The notes beneath the pieces are model-generated. The model was not told the origin of the DNA and did not search any database. It saw only the letters and a program-made list of their open reading frames with translations. From NCBI GenBank assembly GCA_016293845.1, contig JAEDDH010000008.1:1-64000 (forward strand): a stretch of DNA of 64,000 nucleotides, in the 5' to 3' direction. This document shows, piece by piece, positions 45,520-53,535 of the stretch (positions are counted from its first letter, which is position 1; each line of letters opens with the position of its first letter). This DNA is from Bacteroidales bacterium (lineage in GTDB: Bacteria > Bacteroidota > Bacteroidia > Bacteroidales > UBA3824). A program made the translations under genes and the position numbers.

Positions 45520-46482
45520 ATGAAAAATTTTTCAGCCATTTTAGCCTTGATAATCATTTCGCTATCCGCAACAGCCCAAAACGGAGGCGAGAGTGTTTAT
45601 ACTTTTCTTAAATTACCTGTGAGTGGCAATTCTGCCGCTATGGGCGGGGCTGCCATTGCAAGTGGTAACCTTGGTGCCAACAATCTTTTTGCTAATGCGG
45701 CTATGATCGACTCCGCTGCCGACCGCTATGTGGCAGTTAATTATGCCGACTATATTGCCGACATCAATTTTGGTTCTGCTGCTTACACCGCAAAAATAGA
45801 TAGTTTATGGAGTGTTGCCGGTGGGGTATTGTTTATGAATTATGGCACGTTTGACTATGCCGACGAAGCTGGCGTTCTCGGAGGTACTTTCTCTGCCAAA
45901 GATTGCGCTATCTATTGTTCTGTTATTCGTCATATTACCAAAAACTTTCGTGCAAGTGTTACCACTAAAACCATTTTTTCGCATCTTGAGCGATACCGTT
46001 CGTGGGGCATTGCATTTGATTTTGGAATGGTTTATACATTGCCACAAGCGGGAGTTGTAATTGCTTGCACTGCTCAAAATGTTGGCTTTCAATGTACTCC
46101 ATACACAGGGTCGCAACGTGCTCCTTTGTCTTTGTGCCTTCAAGTGGCAGCAAGCAAAATGTTAGAGAATGCTCCGCTGAGGTTTTCAGTAACATTAACC
46201 GAATTGCAAAGCCGTTTAGACGAAGACAACGCTGCCAACCTTGCCGACCATTTTGTGATTGGGTTTGAATTGTTTCCAAAATCAACAGTATCGGTTAAAG
46301 CGGGTTTTAATGCACAACGTCACAACGATTTGCGTATGAGCAATGCAAGCCGAGCGGCAGGATTCTCGTTTGGTGCAGATGTTAGGCTAAAACGATTTGC
46401 TGTGCAATATTCACGAGCATGCTACGGAGCGGCTGCAAGTATCAATATGTTTACGCTTGAGGGGTTCCTTAGGGAATGGTAG
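45520..46482 (+). CDS. porQ: type IX secretion system protein PorQ
   Basis: A 320-residue outer-membrane barrel protein with a signal peptide (1-20, LSATAQ). Family features: GGESVYTFLKLPVSGNSAAMGG (start of the mature part), ANAAMID, YADYIADINFGSAAY, YGTFDYADEAGVLGGTFSAKD and SFGADVRLKRFAVQY. PorQ works with PorU, PorV and PorZ in attaching T9SS cargo at the surface, so this organism probably has a type IX system elsewhere. Its 3' end overlaps the convergent DUF1460 gene by 14 bp. Confidence 0.87.
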   Translation: MKNFSAILALIIISLSATAQNGGESVYTFLKLPVSGNSAAMGGAAIASGNLGANNLFANAAMIDSAADRYVAVNYADYIADINFGSAAYTAKIDSLWSVAGGVLFMNYGTFDYADEAGVLGGTFSAKDCAIYCSVIRHITKNFRASVTTKTIFSHLERYRSWGIAFDFGMVYTLPQAGVVIACTAQNVGFQCTPYTGSQRAPLSLCLQVAASKMLENAPLRFSVTLTELQSRLDEDNAANLADHFVIGFELFPKSTVSVKAGFNAQRHNDLRMSNASRAAGFSFGADVRLKRFAVQYSRACYGAAASINMFTLEGFLREW

Positions 46483-47326
46483 TTTTAACGTTGGCATTTG
46501 CGTTTAGTACCGAAATACCTGTAAAACTCTTGACATTAAGTAGATATGTGTGCAACGGTCTACTTGTGATTACCACCTTTTTTTGATCGGATGAGGCGTG
46601 GATAAACTTAAGCACATTGCCTTCTTTGATGGCAAATCCCACATGACCATAATCTAAACCCACTGCCGAAGTGGTTATCATTATGATATCACCCGATTTG
46701 ATATTTTTTGCAATCGACGAAACACGCACTTTGGGAATATAGTACATAGCCTTGCGCAGGTTAATCTGTTTTTCGATGAGGCGCATAGAATCCACAGCCT
46801 GACGGTTGTTTTTTAATTGGTTGTAATTTTGAGGATGAGTGCTCATATAGTTGAGAATTGGGCGGAAAGGTACGCCGCCAAGACTTTTAGTGCGGTCGGC
46901 TATAATGCCTTTTTGAAAATTGTCGTAAATCCAATCAGATGTATAATGTAGACGCGAAGGATATCCGTTGATAATGCCTCCACGGTAGCGGATTTTTTGC
47001 AGGATAGAAACAAAGTTGTCGTAAGATGGATTTTCTGACACGTAGTCGATACTTAATGCAAGCACAGTTTCCACAAAAGTCATGCAGTCAAAACGGTCGA
47101 GATTAATCATAAGCTGTTCCACATTGTTAGAATCCAGCGTGTGACCCACGTAGGGAGCGTTTAAAAAGTATTTTGCAGTGGTTACTATTACATCGTTGAT
47201 ATTGTCTTTAAAAGTACCAATAAGGACGGTGCGATAATCGGTGTAAAGCGATTCTGCATTGTTTTGAGCGTTGACGGAGGCAAAGCCCACTGTCATCAAG
47301 ATTAGTGTTGAGATTAGTTTTTTCAT
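46469..47326 (-). CDS. DUF1460 family (NlpC/P60-like amidase) exported protein
   Basis: A 285-residue protein with signal peptide (1-20, FASVNAQ). Conserved DUF1460 motifs: LNAPYVGHTLD, LDRFDCMTFVETVLALS with the candidate catalytic Cys, YPSRLHYTSDWIYDN and DYGHVGFAIKEGNVLKFIHASS with the candidate His. Structural work on the family indicates N-acetylmuramoyl-L-alanine amidase-type activity, so a role in peptidoglycan fragment breakdown is likely. It overlaps the RsiV-like gene by 4 nt (ATGA) and porQ by 14 bp tail to tail. Confidence 0.87.
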   Translation of the reverse strand: MKKLISTLILMTVGFASVNAQNNAESLYTDYRTVLIGTFKDNINDVIVTTAKYFLNAPYVGHTLDSNNVEQLMINLDRFDCMTFVETVLALSIDYVSENPSYDNFVSILQKIRYRGGIINGYPSRLHYTSDWIYDNFQKGIIADRTKSLGGVPFRPILNYMSTHPQNYNQLKNNRQAVDSMRLIEKQINLRKAMYYIPKVRVSSIAKNIKSGDIIMITTSAVGLDYGHVGFAIKEGNVLKFIHASSDQKKVVITSRPLHTYLLNVKSFTGISVLNANANVKTTIP

Positions 47327-48456
47327 TTTAACATTCGTTTGATGGGTGAGTTATCTGTTATGTATGGTAGTAAGTCGGATAGTTTAACCACGGCGGTATA
47401 TGCTCCGGCTAAGTATGAGTTGATGTCGTAAGGTTGGTAGTAGAATAAAATACTTCCGTTTTGTATACCGATGTTGTTTTCTACAAAAACATCTTCTTTG
47501 AATATTCCTTCGCTTTCGTCGGATGGTTTGTCGTCGGCATCGCCATTTGCAATAAAATATTTAATTATAAGTTTGATGATAGCCTCATCGCTGCCGGGTT
47601 TAAAAATGTCGTTTTTGGTGAGAATCTTGTTTTGTTCGAGGTCGAAAATCACTGGGATGTTGGCATACATTCCATGCGCTCCGCCTGCATACGAGTAGCA
47701 GTGGTTGATAATACACACAAGTCCATTGGTGTTGTAGGTAATGTATTGAAAGTTGGATTCTTGCATTGTGAGCTCAAACGACGGAATGTCAGTGTTTTCT
47801 TCTAATTGGCTTTCTACATACTGACGAAAACGGTTTTTAGCCGTTTGCAAATCGTTTTTGAGTTTCATAGTAGGGTAGGGCTCGGGATAGAAAAAATCAC
47901 CTTCTACGCTCTGCTGGGGTGCAGCATTAAACATTTTGGCAAACAACTTTTTTACGCTGTCGGATACTGCCTCTCCTTTATATTCCGCCGGTTGCAAATA
48001 TCTGTAGATAATAGAATTGCGAGCCATAGAATTGTCTTCTTCGCTTGATACAAAGGGTATTGAGTCGTTGAGTTCGGCGTACACTTCGTTGAACCGCATA
48101 GCGTTGGAGTAGTCTTCTTTAATTCTCCCTGTCATTTTACTACCGTTGAATGTGCCCAAACAATGGTGTTTCACATCGGTAGTGTCAAACCATATTTCCA
48201 TCGACGGTTTCCCTTCGCTGCGCATCATCGCATGATTATCGTTGGCGATGTGGCCTTGCAGCCTTAGGCAGTGATCGGAGTTTTTGATATGGCACAATCC
48301 CGAAACATCTGTGCCTGAGTAATACATATCAATAGCAAAAACCTTTTTGAGCATAAAGCCTTCGTAATGCTTGTACGAGTTGTTGTAGCCGGTGGTTTGA
48401 GCCGTGATAGACGTGGCTGCAAGTATCGATATTATTAAGATAAGTATCTGTTTCAT
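47323..48456 (-). CDS. exported RsiV/DUF3298-like protein
   Basis: A 377-residue protein with signal peptide (1-19, SITAQ). The C-terminal part (about 180-377) has the DUF3298 pattern NHCYSYAGGAHGMYANIPVI, then FDLEQNKILTKNDIFKPG and LFYQPYDINSYLAG. In Bacillus RsiV, a lysozyme-binding anti-sigma factor, this domain binds lysozyme; here there is no anti-sigma part, so lysozyme or muramidase binding is a guess. It overlaps both neighbours by 4 nt, forming a tight three-gene envelope operon. Confidence 0.82.
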   Translation of the reverse strand: MKQILILIISILAATSITAQTTGYNNSYKHYEGFMLKKVFAIDMYYSGTDVSGLCHIKNSDHCLRLQGHIANDNHAMMRSEGKPSMEIWFDTTDVKHHCLGTFNGSKMTGRIKEDYSNAMRFNEVYAELNDSIPFVSSEEDNSMARNSIIYRYLQPAEYKGEAVSDSVKKLFAKMFNAAPQQSVEGDFFYPEPYPTMKLKNDLQTAKNRFRQYVESQLEENTDIPSFELTMQESNFQYITYNTNGLVCIINHCYSYAGGAHGMYANIPVIFDLEQNKILTKNDIFKPGSDEAIIKLIIKYFIANGDADDKPSDESEGIFKEDVFVENNIGIQNGSILFYYQPYDINSYLAGAYTAVVKLSDLLPYITDNSPIKRMLK

Positions 48457-49160
48457 AGTGGTTCATTGTTTAGAGAGGCAGTGTCGTCGGGCATCGAAGC
48501 TCGGTATTCTGCCACTTGTTTTAGGTAAATGCTGCCCTTGATTTCGTTGGGAAAGAGGGCTGTTATAGAATCTAATTCGCTTATATCGAGCATGTGCATC
48601 AAATCGGTGCTGAGAATGTATGCAGCCACAGGCGAATTAATGTTTTGAACAACGTATTGCCGCTGAAACTCAACCTTTTCGTGCTCCAAAACTCTGAGGT
48701 TTTCGGTAAGACGTTGAAGCATAAGTGTGTCGGCATTTTCTTTGGCATTTTCTATCATTTTATCAATTCCCGTGCCTTTGTCGCTGTAAGTAGAATACGA
48801 TTGCAAAAAATCGCTAAACTTTTTGTGACAAACCGACCCCGTTACCACACTTCGCGATGGACGTGCAAAAACGTAATCAATATCAATATCAGAGTTTTCT
48901 ACAAATATGGGAAAATAATCACACGCCCCCTCCACAAAGAGATACATTAATTGCGGTTCGCTCACATGGCCTTTAAATACAGCGCGACCGTGTTCGAAAG
49001 CGGTGGTAGAAAGCTCTGAAATGCTTTCATCAGCATATAGGCATAATGTAACTTTTGCTCCACCACATTCGCCACAATGCAATTCTATCTCGTAACTATC
49101 ATCAGCAGTGTTACAAGATGTTGCAAGGGCTAATATGGGTAATAGCAGTTTTAATTTCAT
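48453..49160 (-). CDS. DUF4369-type lipoprotein
   Basis: A 235-residue lipoprotein with lipobox LALATSC (Cys16), using ATG 49160; an ATG two codons upstream is also possible. The N-terminal part (about 22-100, beta-rich, ELHCGECGGAKVTLCLYADE, FEHGRAVFKGHV) fits DUF4369, which usually precedes a thioredoxin-like domain in Bacteroidota; here the thioredoxin domain is absent and a helical region follows. Two CxxC-like Cys are present (HCGEC). First gene of the operon with the RsiV- and DUF1460-like genes. Confidence 0.78.
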   Translation of the reverse strand: MKLKLLLPILALATSCNTADDSYEIELHCGECGGAKVTLCLYADESISELSTTAFEHGRAVFKGHVSEPQLMYLFVEGACDYFPIFVENSDIDIDYVFARPSRSVVTGSVCHKKFSDFLQSYSTYSDKGTGIDKMIENAKENADTLMLQRLTENLRVLEHEKVEFQRQYVVQNINSPVAAYILSTDLMHMLDISELDSITALFPNEIKGSIYLKQVAEYRASMPDDTASLNNEPL

Positions 49161-49245
49161 AAACATTTTTTTTTGAGGCTCAAAAATAAATAATTAATAG
49201 CAAAAATAAAAAACCAAAAAATGTTTATGTTATGTATATTTATAT

Positions 49246-49265
49246 TATTTTTGCAAACAAAACTA
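49246..49265. promoter_or_regulatory. overlapping divergent -7 boxes
   Basis: Plus strand TATTTTTG (49246-49253) points to the lytic transglycosylase gene (ATG 49316). Minus strand TAGTTTTG (49265-49258) points to the DUF4369 lipoprotein gene. The boxes are 4 nt apart, so the two promoters may compete. Confidence 0.45.
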
Positions 49266-49315
49266 CATTAGCAAAGCAAACGTTATTTTTTGTAACAAAT
49301 TAAATCGGAAAAACA

Positions 49316-50275
49316 ATGAGCAATTGTGCTACACCCAAATATATTCTATCTGGATTATATATTGTAACGATATTCGTTATCAGTGCATTAGCTTTTAAAA
49401 TGTTTGTATGTTCGGTAGACGACGATGGCGACGGTCTTTACCGAAACGAGATGGCTGCCAAATATAATGTCTATTGCCCCATTTTGCCCGACACTCTCGA
49501 TTTTTGCGGCGAACCCGTGCCAATGGAGAATTTCGACGTGCGCGAATCGCTCGAAAAAGAGCTTCTCAAAACAATGTATTGGCATTCAGAAACATTTCTT
49601 TACCTAAAACGTGCCAACAGATATTTCCCCGCAATGCGCAAGATCCTCAAAGAACAGGGCGTTCCCGAAGATTTTCTCTATCTCTGTGTGGTGGAGAGCG
49701 GTATGGATAATGTGGTGTCGCCGATGAAGGCTGTGGGTTTTTGGCAAATTCTTGAATCCACCGGCAAAGAGTGCGGATTGGAAATCAACCAAGAGGTTGA
49801 CGAGCGTTACGATTTTGAAAAATCCACCTACGCCGCTTGCTATTTCTTAAAACAGGCATACGCTAAATTTGGTTCGTGGACAATGGCTGCGGCTTCGTAC
49901 AACTGCGGACAATATGGTTTGCAGCGTTTGGCAACTCGTCAGGGCCAAACCAATTATTACAATCTCAAACACAACAGCGAAACAGGACGTTATGTTTACC
50001 GTATTCTTGCATTCAAAATGTTGCTCTCTCGTCCTGCTGATTTTGGTTTTTGCTATCGTCAAAAAGACCTTTACAAACCTATTGAAACCAACACCATAGA
50101 GGTGGACAGCGCAATTACAGATATGTACACTTTTGCCAAAAACTACACTGTCAACTATAAGATTTTCAAATTATTGAATCCTTGGCTCAGGGATACAAAA
50201 CTCACCAACAAAGACCAAAAGACTTACTATATAAAAGTGTTGGCCGATGGCGCACGGAAAGAAAAAAAGAAATAA
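49316..50275 (+). CDS. membrane-anchored lytic transglycosylase (SLT family)
   Basis: A 319-residue protein with an N-terminal membrane segment (about 12-32). The SLT domain (about 105-235) has the catalytic Glu in LYLCVVESGM (about E128), SPMKAVGFWQI and AAASYNCGQYGLQR. It cleaves peptidoglycan glycans at the periplasmic face. The C-terminal tail (about 260-319) resembles a single LysM-like fold (FAKNYTVNYKIFKLLNPWL) but is divergent. It overlaps mtgA by 29 nt. Confidence 0.9.
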   Translation: MSNCATPKYILSGLYIVTIFVISALAFKMFVCSVDDDGDGLYRNEMAAKYNVYCPILPDTLDFCGEPVPMENFDVRESLEKELLKTMYWHSETFLYLKRANRYFPAMRKILKEQGVPEDFLYLCVVESGMDNVVSPMKAVGFWQILESTGKECGLEINQEVDERYDFEKSTYAACYFLKQAYAKFGSWTMAAASYNCGQYGLQRLATRQGQTNYYNLKHNSETGRYVYRILAFKMLLSRPADFGFCYRQKDLYKPIETNTIEVDSAITDMYTFAKNYTVNYKIFKLLNPWLRDTKLTNKDQKTYYIKVLADGARKEKKK

Positions 50276-50975
50276 AACCCGTCGTAGGAGCGGATTCTTC
50301 TTTTACCTGATACGCATAATGTTATGTATATCAGTTGCATTACTTGTGTGGCCTATTTATTTGGTGGTTCTCTATAAGTTTGTGCCTGTTTATTACACTC
50401 CGCTGATGCTACAACGCAAAATCGAAGCCATTGGAATGGATAATAAACCATCGGCACAAAAAGAATGGGTGCCATACGAAGATATTTCGCCGGCATTAGC
50501 CCGAGCTGTGATTTCGTCGGAAGACAACCTTTTTCAAAAGCACAACGGATTTAGTTTCGACAATATGCAAAAGGCTTGGGACGATATTCAAAAAGGCAAG
50601 CGTTTCCGAGGCGGAAGCACCATCAGTCAGCAGACAGCCAAGAATGTTTTTCTTTTTCCTGTAAAATCGTATGTAAGAAAAGCATACGAGGCATATCTTA
50701 CAGTGTTGATAGAATGGATTTGGGGCAAACGCCGCATTATGGAGGTATATCTCAACGTAATAGAGATGGGCGACGGAATTTATGGCGCGGAGGCTGCTGC
50801 CAAAAAGTTTTTTAACCGTCGGGCAAAGCAACTCAACGACCAGCAGTGCGCACTTATAGCCGCCTGCTTGCCCAATCCGCTGATTTACAAAGTGGGGCAA
50901 CCATCTAAATATATACAAAAGCGACAGGCTGAAATCCTGTCGCTAATGCCCAAGATGGGGGAAATTGAATTATAA
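50247..50975 (+). CDS. mtgA: monofunctional peptidoglycan glycosyltransferase (GT51)
   Basis: A 242-residue glycan polymerase. A basic N-terminus (KKRNKTRRRSG), a membrane segment (about 19-41) and the GT51 core: ISSEDNLFQKHNGF with catalytic Glu, RGGSTISQQTAKN and RRIMEVYLNVIEMGDG. It polymerises lipid II without crosslinking. Overlapping a lytic transglycosylase gene, it couples synthesis and cleavage of glycan strands. A perfect 9-bp hairpin (50920-50944) lies inside the coding end. Confidence 0.93.
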   Translation: MAHGKKKRNKTRRRSGFFFYLIRIMLCISVALLVWPIYLVVLYKFVPVYYTPLMLQRKIEAIGMDNKPSAQKEWVPYEDISPALARAVISSEDNLFQKHNGFSFDNMQKAWDDIQKGKRFRGGSTISQQTAKNVFLFPVKSYVRKAYEAYLTVLIEWIWGKRRIMEVYLNVIEMGDGIYGAEAAAKKFFNRRAKQLNDQQCALIAACLPNPLIYKVGQPSKYIQKRQAEILSLMPKMGEIEL

Positions 50976-51016
50976 TCTTAAAATCCTATTTGCAATCCTG
51001 CAAAGGCATACCATTG

Positions 51017-52396
51017 TTATTTCTTAATCGGGAACTTATATGCCAAGAATCCCATAATAGCCGCAATAGCAGCAGGGAACAGCGAGAATAAGCACCAAAT
51101 CATAGTGTTAACCGATTCGGCATTGGTGATAGTTACCACAGTTTTGGCAATCTCTTTTCCTGTGGCGGGGTCAACCTCTACAACAGTGTTGGAAACCAAT
51201 CCGGCTGCACCCAGGAGCAATGCAATGAGCGAACCCGATATTGCGCCGCCGAACTTCTGCGCCATTGTGCCCGACGAGAAAATCAAGCCGGTAGACGATG
51301 TTCCGTTTTTCTCTGTGGCATAATCGGCAACGTCGGCATACATCGACCAAAGCAGCGGAGAATAAAGTCCCACGCCAACAGATGTAAGTATCACCATCAC
51401 CACCATCAGCCACATATAGCTGCGGTCCATAGGTATAAAGAAGAAAATCACCGAGCAAACTAAGCATATCAACGCCGAATATACAAACGCCATACGCTTA
51501 GAGCCTACTTTTTGGGTAAACTTGGGCGAAACGCCTCCAAAAATCATACAAGTTACCTCGCCGATAGCCATAAACACTGTGTAGTTGATGATTAATCCCC
51601 AAAGTTCCACATCACCCTGAGTGTCGCCATGCAAACAGTAGGTGAGCATATACCCAGCCACAGCATAACGGAATCCGTTGAAAAAGTTGGTGCAGATACC
51701 GATTGAAGTAAGGTAGATCCACGGTTTGTTTTTCACCAGGTCGGCAAACTGCTTAAACGAGAATTTTTCGGCGCGGACGGGTTTAAGGCGTTCTTTGGTC
51801 ATAAGTCCGCAGGCAAGAGTCATCAATGCGGCAATACCACCAAACACAGCTCCGATTACAGCGTACTGGTGCTGCTCAGTACCGCCAATGGCCTTTTGAA
51901 TATAGGGAAACGAAAGCAAAGTGATAAATCCCATAGCGTAAGCACCCACCATACGGAACGATGAAAACTGGTTTTTCTCATTGTCGTCGCTTGTCATAAC
52001 ACCGAGGAGCGAACCGTAAGGAACGTTGACGGCAGTGTAAACAGCCATCATTAATAAATATAAAGTGTATGCGTAAACGCGTTTGCCAGCCTCGCCAAAG
52101 TCGGGAGTGTAGAGCAGAAGGGCGAATATTAAGCCGAAAGGAATAGCGCCGATAATAAGCCACGGACGGTAAGTGCCCCAGCGCGACTGCGTACGGTCGG
52201 CAATACTGCCCATAATCGGGTCGGTAAACACATCGAAAAGCCTTGCCAAAAGCATCAAAGCACCGGCGTCGGCAAACGAAAGACCGAATACGTTAGTAAA
52301 GAACAGCGGAAACGCTATCGACATAATTTTCCACGATACACCACCTGCGGCAGCATCGCCGAGCGCATATCCTATTTTTTCTTTTAATGAAGCCAT
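51017..52396 (-). CDS. MFS sugar:cation symporter of the GPH family
   Basis: A 459-residue transporter with 12 membrane segments. N-terminal GPH features: KIGYALGDAAAGGVSWKIMS, LLARLFDVFTDPIMGSIADRT and SRWGTYRPWLI, followed by the second-half LYSPLLWSMYADVADYATEKNG. Members import glycosides, pentosides or hexuronides with Na+ or H+. No sugar-degrading gene flanks it, so the substrate is open. It is transcribed alone, convergent with mtgA. Confidence 0.9.
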   Translation of the reverse strand: MASLKEKIGYALGDAAAGGVSWKIMSIAFPLFFTNVFGLSFADAGALMLLARLFDVFTDPIMGSIADRTQSRWGTYRPWLIIGAIPFGLIFALLLYTPDFGEAGKRVYAYTLYLLMMAVYTAVNVPYGSLLGVMTSDDNEKNQFSSFRMVGAYAMGFITLLSFPYIQKAIGGTEQHQYAVIGAVFGGIAALMTLACGLMTKERLKPVRAEKFSFKQFADLVKNKPWIYLTSIGICTNFFNGFRYAVAGYMLTYCLHGDTQGDVELWGLIINYTVFMAIGEVTCMIFGGVSPKFTQKVGSKRMAFVYSALICLVCSVIFFFIPMDRSYMWLMVVMVILTSVGVGLYSPLLWSMYADVADYATEKNGTSSTGLIFSSGTMAQKFGGAISGSLIALLLGAAGLVSNTVVEVDPATGKEIAKTVVTITNAESVNTMIWCLFSLFPAAIAAIMGFLAYKFPIKK

Positions 52397-52545
52397 AATA
52401 AGTTATAAAAATAGTAATCGTCGTAAATAATTGTATCACGATTCAAATATAAGGAATAATTGCAATATGCAACAACAGAAGAGGAAGAAACTGGGATAAA
52501 AAGTACGAAAAGGTTTTGTCACCGAGATATTGCTATTATCTTTTT

Positions 52546-52576
52546 TTTGTTTGTTGAAAAAATACATCTATTTTTG
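52546..52576 (+). promoter_or_regulatory. promoter of the restriction-modification operon
   Basis: TTTG (52546-52549), a 19-nt spacer and TATTTTTG (52569-52576) form a full -33/-7 pair, 17 nt before the methylase ATG. Confidence 0.6.
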
Positions 52577-52593
52577 TCCAAAAATAAGACAAT

Positions 52594-53535
52594 ATGAAAC
52601 CATTGATTAAATACAGAGGTGGAAAGTCAAAAGAGATTCCGCACGTACTTTTGCAGATGCCGAGATTTACAGGACGATATGTCGAACCGTTCTTTGGCGG
52701 CGGAGCTTTGTTTTTCCACATTGAACCCAAACGAGCCATTATTAACGATATAAACTCAAAATTGATGGGTTTTTATGATGGTGTTAGAAATCATTTCGAT
52801 ACCTTACGAATAGAACTTGATGAAATCGAGGATGTATATCGTTTAAACAGAAAAAACTTCGATAATCTCAAAAAAGACAATCCCGATAGTAGAGTTGAAG
52901 ATGAGAATGAGAGTTTTTATTATATGCTCCGCGATATGTACAATGGATTGAGAAAAAAAGAATATTCAGATGCTGCATTATATTACTTTATAAATAAGAC
53001 GGCCTATTCAGGTATGATTAGGTACAATTCAAAGGGAGAGTTCAATGTGCCGTATGGTCGCTATCCAAGTATCAATACTCAATTGGTAACTCAATCTCAT
53101 AAAACATTGTTGCAACGTGCTGAAATTTTTAATACAGATTTTGAAGAAGTATTCAATATGACAAGCCCCGATGACTTTATGTTTCTTGACCCACCATACG
53201 ATTGTGTTTTTTCTGATTATGGTAATGAAGAATATAAAAATGGTTTTTCAGAAGACGACCATCGCCGTTTGGCACAAGCCTTTAAAAATTTGTCTTGTAA
53301 AACGTTAATGATTATTGGTCGTACAAAACTAACCGAAGAACTATATCAGGGATTTATTGTTGAAGAATATGATAAGAGTTATTCGGTAAATATTCGTAAC
53401 CGGTTTAAATCAGCGGCAAAGCATATTGTAGTGGCTAATTACAAAAAGGAATTGTCCTATGGCGATATTCCACAGCTTGAAAGAGCAGAAGCAACTTTTT
53501 TTGAACCAAAGACTGAATATGGCACAGATAAATAG
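52594..53535 (+). CDS. Dam-type (D12 class) adenine-N6 DNA methyltransferase
   Basis: A 313-residue alpha-class methyltransferase. SAM-binding motif EPFFGGGALFF (31-41), N-terminal KYRGGKSK (6-13), catalytic DPPYD (199-203) and the target-recognition region with NKTAYSGMIRYNSKGEF (134-150). D12 enzymes of this type methylate adenine in GATC-containing sites. It overlaps an AlwI-like endonuclease gene by 17 nt, so the pair is a type II R-M system; protection of a GGATC-like target is the natural guess. The DNA is more AT-rich than neighbours, as expected for a mobile R-M pair. Confidence 0.92.
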   Translation: MKPLIKYRGGKSKEIPHVLLQMPRFTGRYVEPFFGGGALFFHIEPKRAIINDINSKLMGFYDGVRNHFDTLRIELDEIEDVYRLNRKNFDNLKKDNPDSRVEDENESFYYMLRDMYNGLRKKEYSDAALYYFINKTAYSGMIRYNSKGEFNVPYGRYPSINTQLVTQSHKTLLQRAEIFNTDFEEVFNMTSPDDFMFLDPPYDCVFSDYGNEEYKNGFSEDDHRRLAQAFKNLSCKTLMIIGRTKLTEELYQGFIVEEYDKSYSVNIRNRFKSAAKHIVVANYKKELSYGDIPQLERAEATFFEPKTEYGTDK

